A DNA stretch of 64,000 nucleotides from Astropecten irregularis. Taxonomy: Eukaryota > Echinodermata > Asteroidea > Paxillosida > Astropectinidae. Below, one piece after another: positions 61,496-64,000 of the stretch. How positions within the stretch are numbered: the first letter of the stretch is position 1; the number at the start of each line of letters is the position of its first letter. Under the pieces are notes generated by a model. The model worked only from the letters and a program-made list of their open reading frames with translations, was not told the origin of the DNA and made no database searches. The translations under genes and the position numbers were made by a program. The DNA lies in assembly GCA_963971285.1 (NCBI GenBank), contig OZ020254.1:372001-436000 (forward strand). The letters run 5' to 3'.

Positions 61496-62011
61496 TTAGA
61501 GAGCACCTGTGAGTATTTGTGCTTCAACGAAGGACGGACTGAGGTTACTGGATTGTATGTAGGGGAGCAGGAACGGGGGAAACTTGTTGTTCTTTCTTGA
61601 GCCTTATTACATCACTACAACCTTTCTGTTGCTGTATTTGGACATCCTCCGACACCTGACATAGACTTCCCAACCAAGCGTCTCAAGATTCTGCATGGTT
61701 CATTTCATACAGTAGTTGAGGCAGAAGTTTGGACGCCGACAAACTGTGCACCATCCATCACCCTATGCTATGACATGCACATTCAATGACGTTTGTCAAA
61801 TCAAAATGTAAATCAATTCTTCCTACCTCCAACGTCCGTGAGAATTGTATACAAGATTAATCGGGACTCATTAAATCGTGATCAATAATTACCAGGGGGC
61901 CTCAATGCCATCATACAGATGCTCAATTGGGACAGGATCCTTGTCTGTTCAATTTGTCATTAGGCAACATCCCACATGAAGCACGTGAAAGTTACACAGG
62001 TTTAGTTTTGG
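61496..62011. other. Non-coding stretch, no gene seen
   Basis: Nothing recognised apart from the donor-like GTGAGT near 61510. Confidence 0.5.
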
Positions 62012-62384
62012 CTTAAAGGTATAATACATAATTGATAAAGGGCACAGAACAGCACTCACACTTTGTCTAATCCAGCATGTACATGAAATAACACACCTGT
62101 GAAAATTTGAGCTCAATCGTATATCTGAGTCACGAGAAAATAGATAAAACCCGAAACAATTTTTCTTATAAAACATAAAGAATGGGTTTGATCTGACCCC
62201 GAGATCAAAACTGTTTTCGGTCTTTGTTTTACTTATTTCTGGATAAATACACCATTACAGGCAGAAATATTTTAACGATATTTTTCTTCCAGCACCATCT
62301 TCATATCCTGAAAGTTATATGTAAATCTGTGAAAATTTGTGTTTGGGTATCACACATGTTACCAATCCTGTACTGTACCTTTAA
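62012..62384 (+). mobile_element. Family A element, copy A13 (full length)
   Basis: Runs between TTAA at both ends (GCTTAAAGGTATAATACAT to CTGTACTGTACCTTTAA). All family landmarks are in order, with an 8-bp insertion (CACACATG-like) near the 3' end. It is a good reference copy for the family. Confidence 0.9.
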
Positions 62385-62486
62385 CAGTATGTTTCTACCA
62401 GCATCATCTTCATGTCCTATAAATTATACGTAAATCTCAGTGAACATTTCTGTTTGGGTATGTTACCAATCCTGTACTGTACCTTT
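62385..62486 (+). mobile_element. Family A 3'-end fragment in tandem with A13
   Basis: CAGTATGTTTCTACCAGCATC to CCTGTACTGTACCTTT repeats the last ~105 bp of A13 in the same orientation, directly abutting it. Confidence 0.88.
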
Positions 62487-63743
62487 CACATAGAAACTGG
62501 ATGGAGGTTTGTCAGGATATCCTTTATTAGCTGCTAATCAGGACATTTGTACAGCTAAGCATTTTTCTTTAGCTTTTGCTGTTTCTGGCCATAAACTATC
62601 GCTGGTACTTGTGTATAAAACAAGGGACCTCGTGACAAGTTGGGCACCTTTAAAACAGGAGGGAGGTGGAAAAGACCTCATCATTGGACAAGTGAGGGCG
62701 TTATTTTGTGCGCCATCTTTTTGGGCACTCGTGAGAAATTAAGATAATCCTATTCTTATTCTTTTATGAAGTACATAATACAAATGCTGTGTTCACCCCT
62801 AAAATTAAATGGCGTCGATCTGAGGCCTCGACCTGGAGCCTCGACTTGGCACATCTCGACGAAGAACCTTCACGACACTGAATCGGCAAGACCTCTTTGA
62901 GGCCATGGAGACACTAAGGAAATTACATTCACAGTCCATTACCAACATTGATATTACGCCTCGGATGGACATAACTGACTATAGCACGTGTTAATACCTG
63001 TTCTTTTATTCAGTAGATTGAGGCGATGTTGGCTGAAAAGAAGAAATGATATACATCACACATTCCTCACTGAATGTCGCCTCGTCATTGTCTGAGTCAC
63101 TTTCTCCTTTTTTGATTTGGACTAAAACCTGCTGGCAGACAATTGACTGATCCCAGCAGGAGTGCTTGAAACGTCCAGCTATTGGGTAGCCATCAGCTAC
63201 AGCTAGACTCCTCCACATATCATATTTCCCTTCCAACCAGCTTGGCGCCAAGTTCAAACTTGATTAAATTTGTGTATAGGGGGAAGTATAGAAGGGGATT
63301 GCAGTAGACATTTACAAGGAATTGTTAAGTCTGCCGTCCATCCTTGAACAGTCCTTGCATGTAGGGCATTAATGTGAGTGAGACTAATTTATATTGACAG
63401 ACGGTAACTATATCTACCATACACCTGAGATGACATTTTTCTCAATAATTTCATTAATATTTTTGCAAAGTGATGCATTGGGCCACAAATATCCAATCGT
63501 CACACACACATTACAGTGTGAGAGAGAATAGTATAACTCACTTTCTACTTTAAACTGCAATTTTGCTAATAGTATGGAGACTGACGGGCGCGATTGTGGC
63601 ACATTTTGTATGAGAAGTGGAGTAGGGTGGGATTTAGGGAGCTTCTAGTAAAATAAACTGAGGTATGATAAGAAATAGCGCAAGTCTACTTTCATACTAC
63701 TGTGCCGAGAGAGTAAAGAGAGATATTGGTCACTTTATTTATT
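62487..63743. other. Non-coding stretch, no gene supported
   Basis: The minus-strand frame 63006-63257 (83 codons, TTG start) has a Ser/Asp/Glu-rich patch (GESDSDNDEA) of the kind seen near the C-termini of some transposase-derived proteins. Nothing else supports a gene. Confidence 0.5.
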
Positions 63744-64000
63744 CAGTGGCGGATCTAGCTTTTTGGTAAGGGGGGGGGGGGTTTACCCAGAGTGAAATTT
63801 TCTAGCCAGGCACTGCGAGGGCGGGTGGGGGTAGGTGTGTAGTCAACCCCCCCCCCCCCCCGCGAAGCTAGGGGCTTTATAAATTAGACTTGTGAATTTT
63901 GTTTTTTTTTGGGGGGGTAAAAAAAAAATAAAAAAATGGGAATCCAAGGGGGGGGGGGGGTTTAAACCCCCTAAACCCCCCCCCCCCCCCCCTAGATCCG
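63744..64000. mobile_element. hAT-like MITE with poly-G/poly-C interior, cut by window end
   Basis: The left end is CAGTGGCGGATCTAGC, followed by a G-run of about 13. Near the right edge C-runs lead into CTAGATCCG, the complement of the left end, and the window stops before its last bases. CAGTGGCGGATC-type ends with G/C runs resemble hAT-type non-autonomous elements (established pattern). The target duplication cannot be seen here. Homopolymer lengths are probably unreliable. Confidence 0.7.

Noticed and set aside
63006-63257. Minus-strand frame with an acidic patch like some transposase C-termini
   Set aside because: Only 83 codons with a TTG start and no catalytic motif. The resemblance is compositional.

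Overview
This is a gene-poor, AT-rich, intron-and-repeat style animal genome window, not a prokaryotic one. Three things show this: a seven-transmembrane receptor of metazoan type, an RRM exon behind a splice acceptor, and dozens of short dispersed foldback elements (MITEs). The receptor type and the density and kind of MITEs suggest a marine invertebrate deuterostome, most likely an ambulacrarian such as an echinoderm. The sequence alone does not settle the species.

Only one complete protein gene is well supported. It is a histamine H2-receptor-like class A GPCR on the minus strand (54648-55958), with its whole 7TM coding region in one exon. A second coding piece is the C-terminal half of an RNA-recognition motif (888-1082, plus), the end or an internal exon of a gene that starts left of the window. 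Two tRNA-derived sequences are present, one 5'-truncated (5655-5722, minus) and one lacking its anticodon arm (60996-61055, plus). Neither can be a working tRNA.

The remainder is intergenic or intronic DNA with several repeat families, named here for convenience. A is a ~350 bp element with TTAA at both ends, at least 13 copies, and a related variant B. C is a 105-150 bp palindromic element, 7 copies. G is a ~220-240 bp element ending in GGGCCAATTTCAT, 4 copies. F is ~230-300 bp with GGCTCAGGCTC-like ends, about 5 copies. D carries GGATCGAAACG, 4 copies. H is ~138 bp with GCCGTGTCCCAAAT ends, 3 copies. Single elements include a 148 bp element (1371-1518), a perfect 46-bp hairpin (13614-13712), a 503 bp PIF/Harbinger-like MITE (23309-23811) and a hAT-like MITE cut by the right edge (63744-64000). 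Minisatellites lie at 7033-7180 and 49900-50265, and a pure 14-copy hexamer at 43368-43451.

The most interesting patterns are in the mobile DNA. Several unrelated-looking MITE families share a terminal motif close to GGYCGATTTCAC, and some copies have 5-bp GC-rich target duplications (CCAGG, CCTGG, CTTGG). Families A and B repeatedly end at TTAA. One duplicated locus (22808-23838) offers an approximate internal empty site for the Harbinger-like MITE. No operon-like or multi-gene system is visible, and I found no convincing new protein-coding system.
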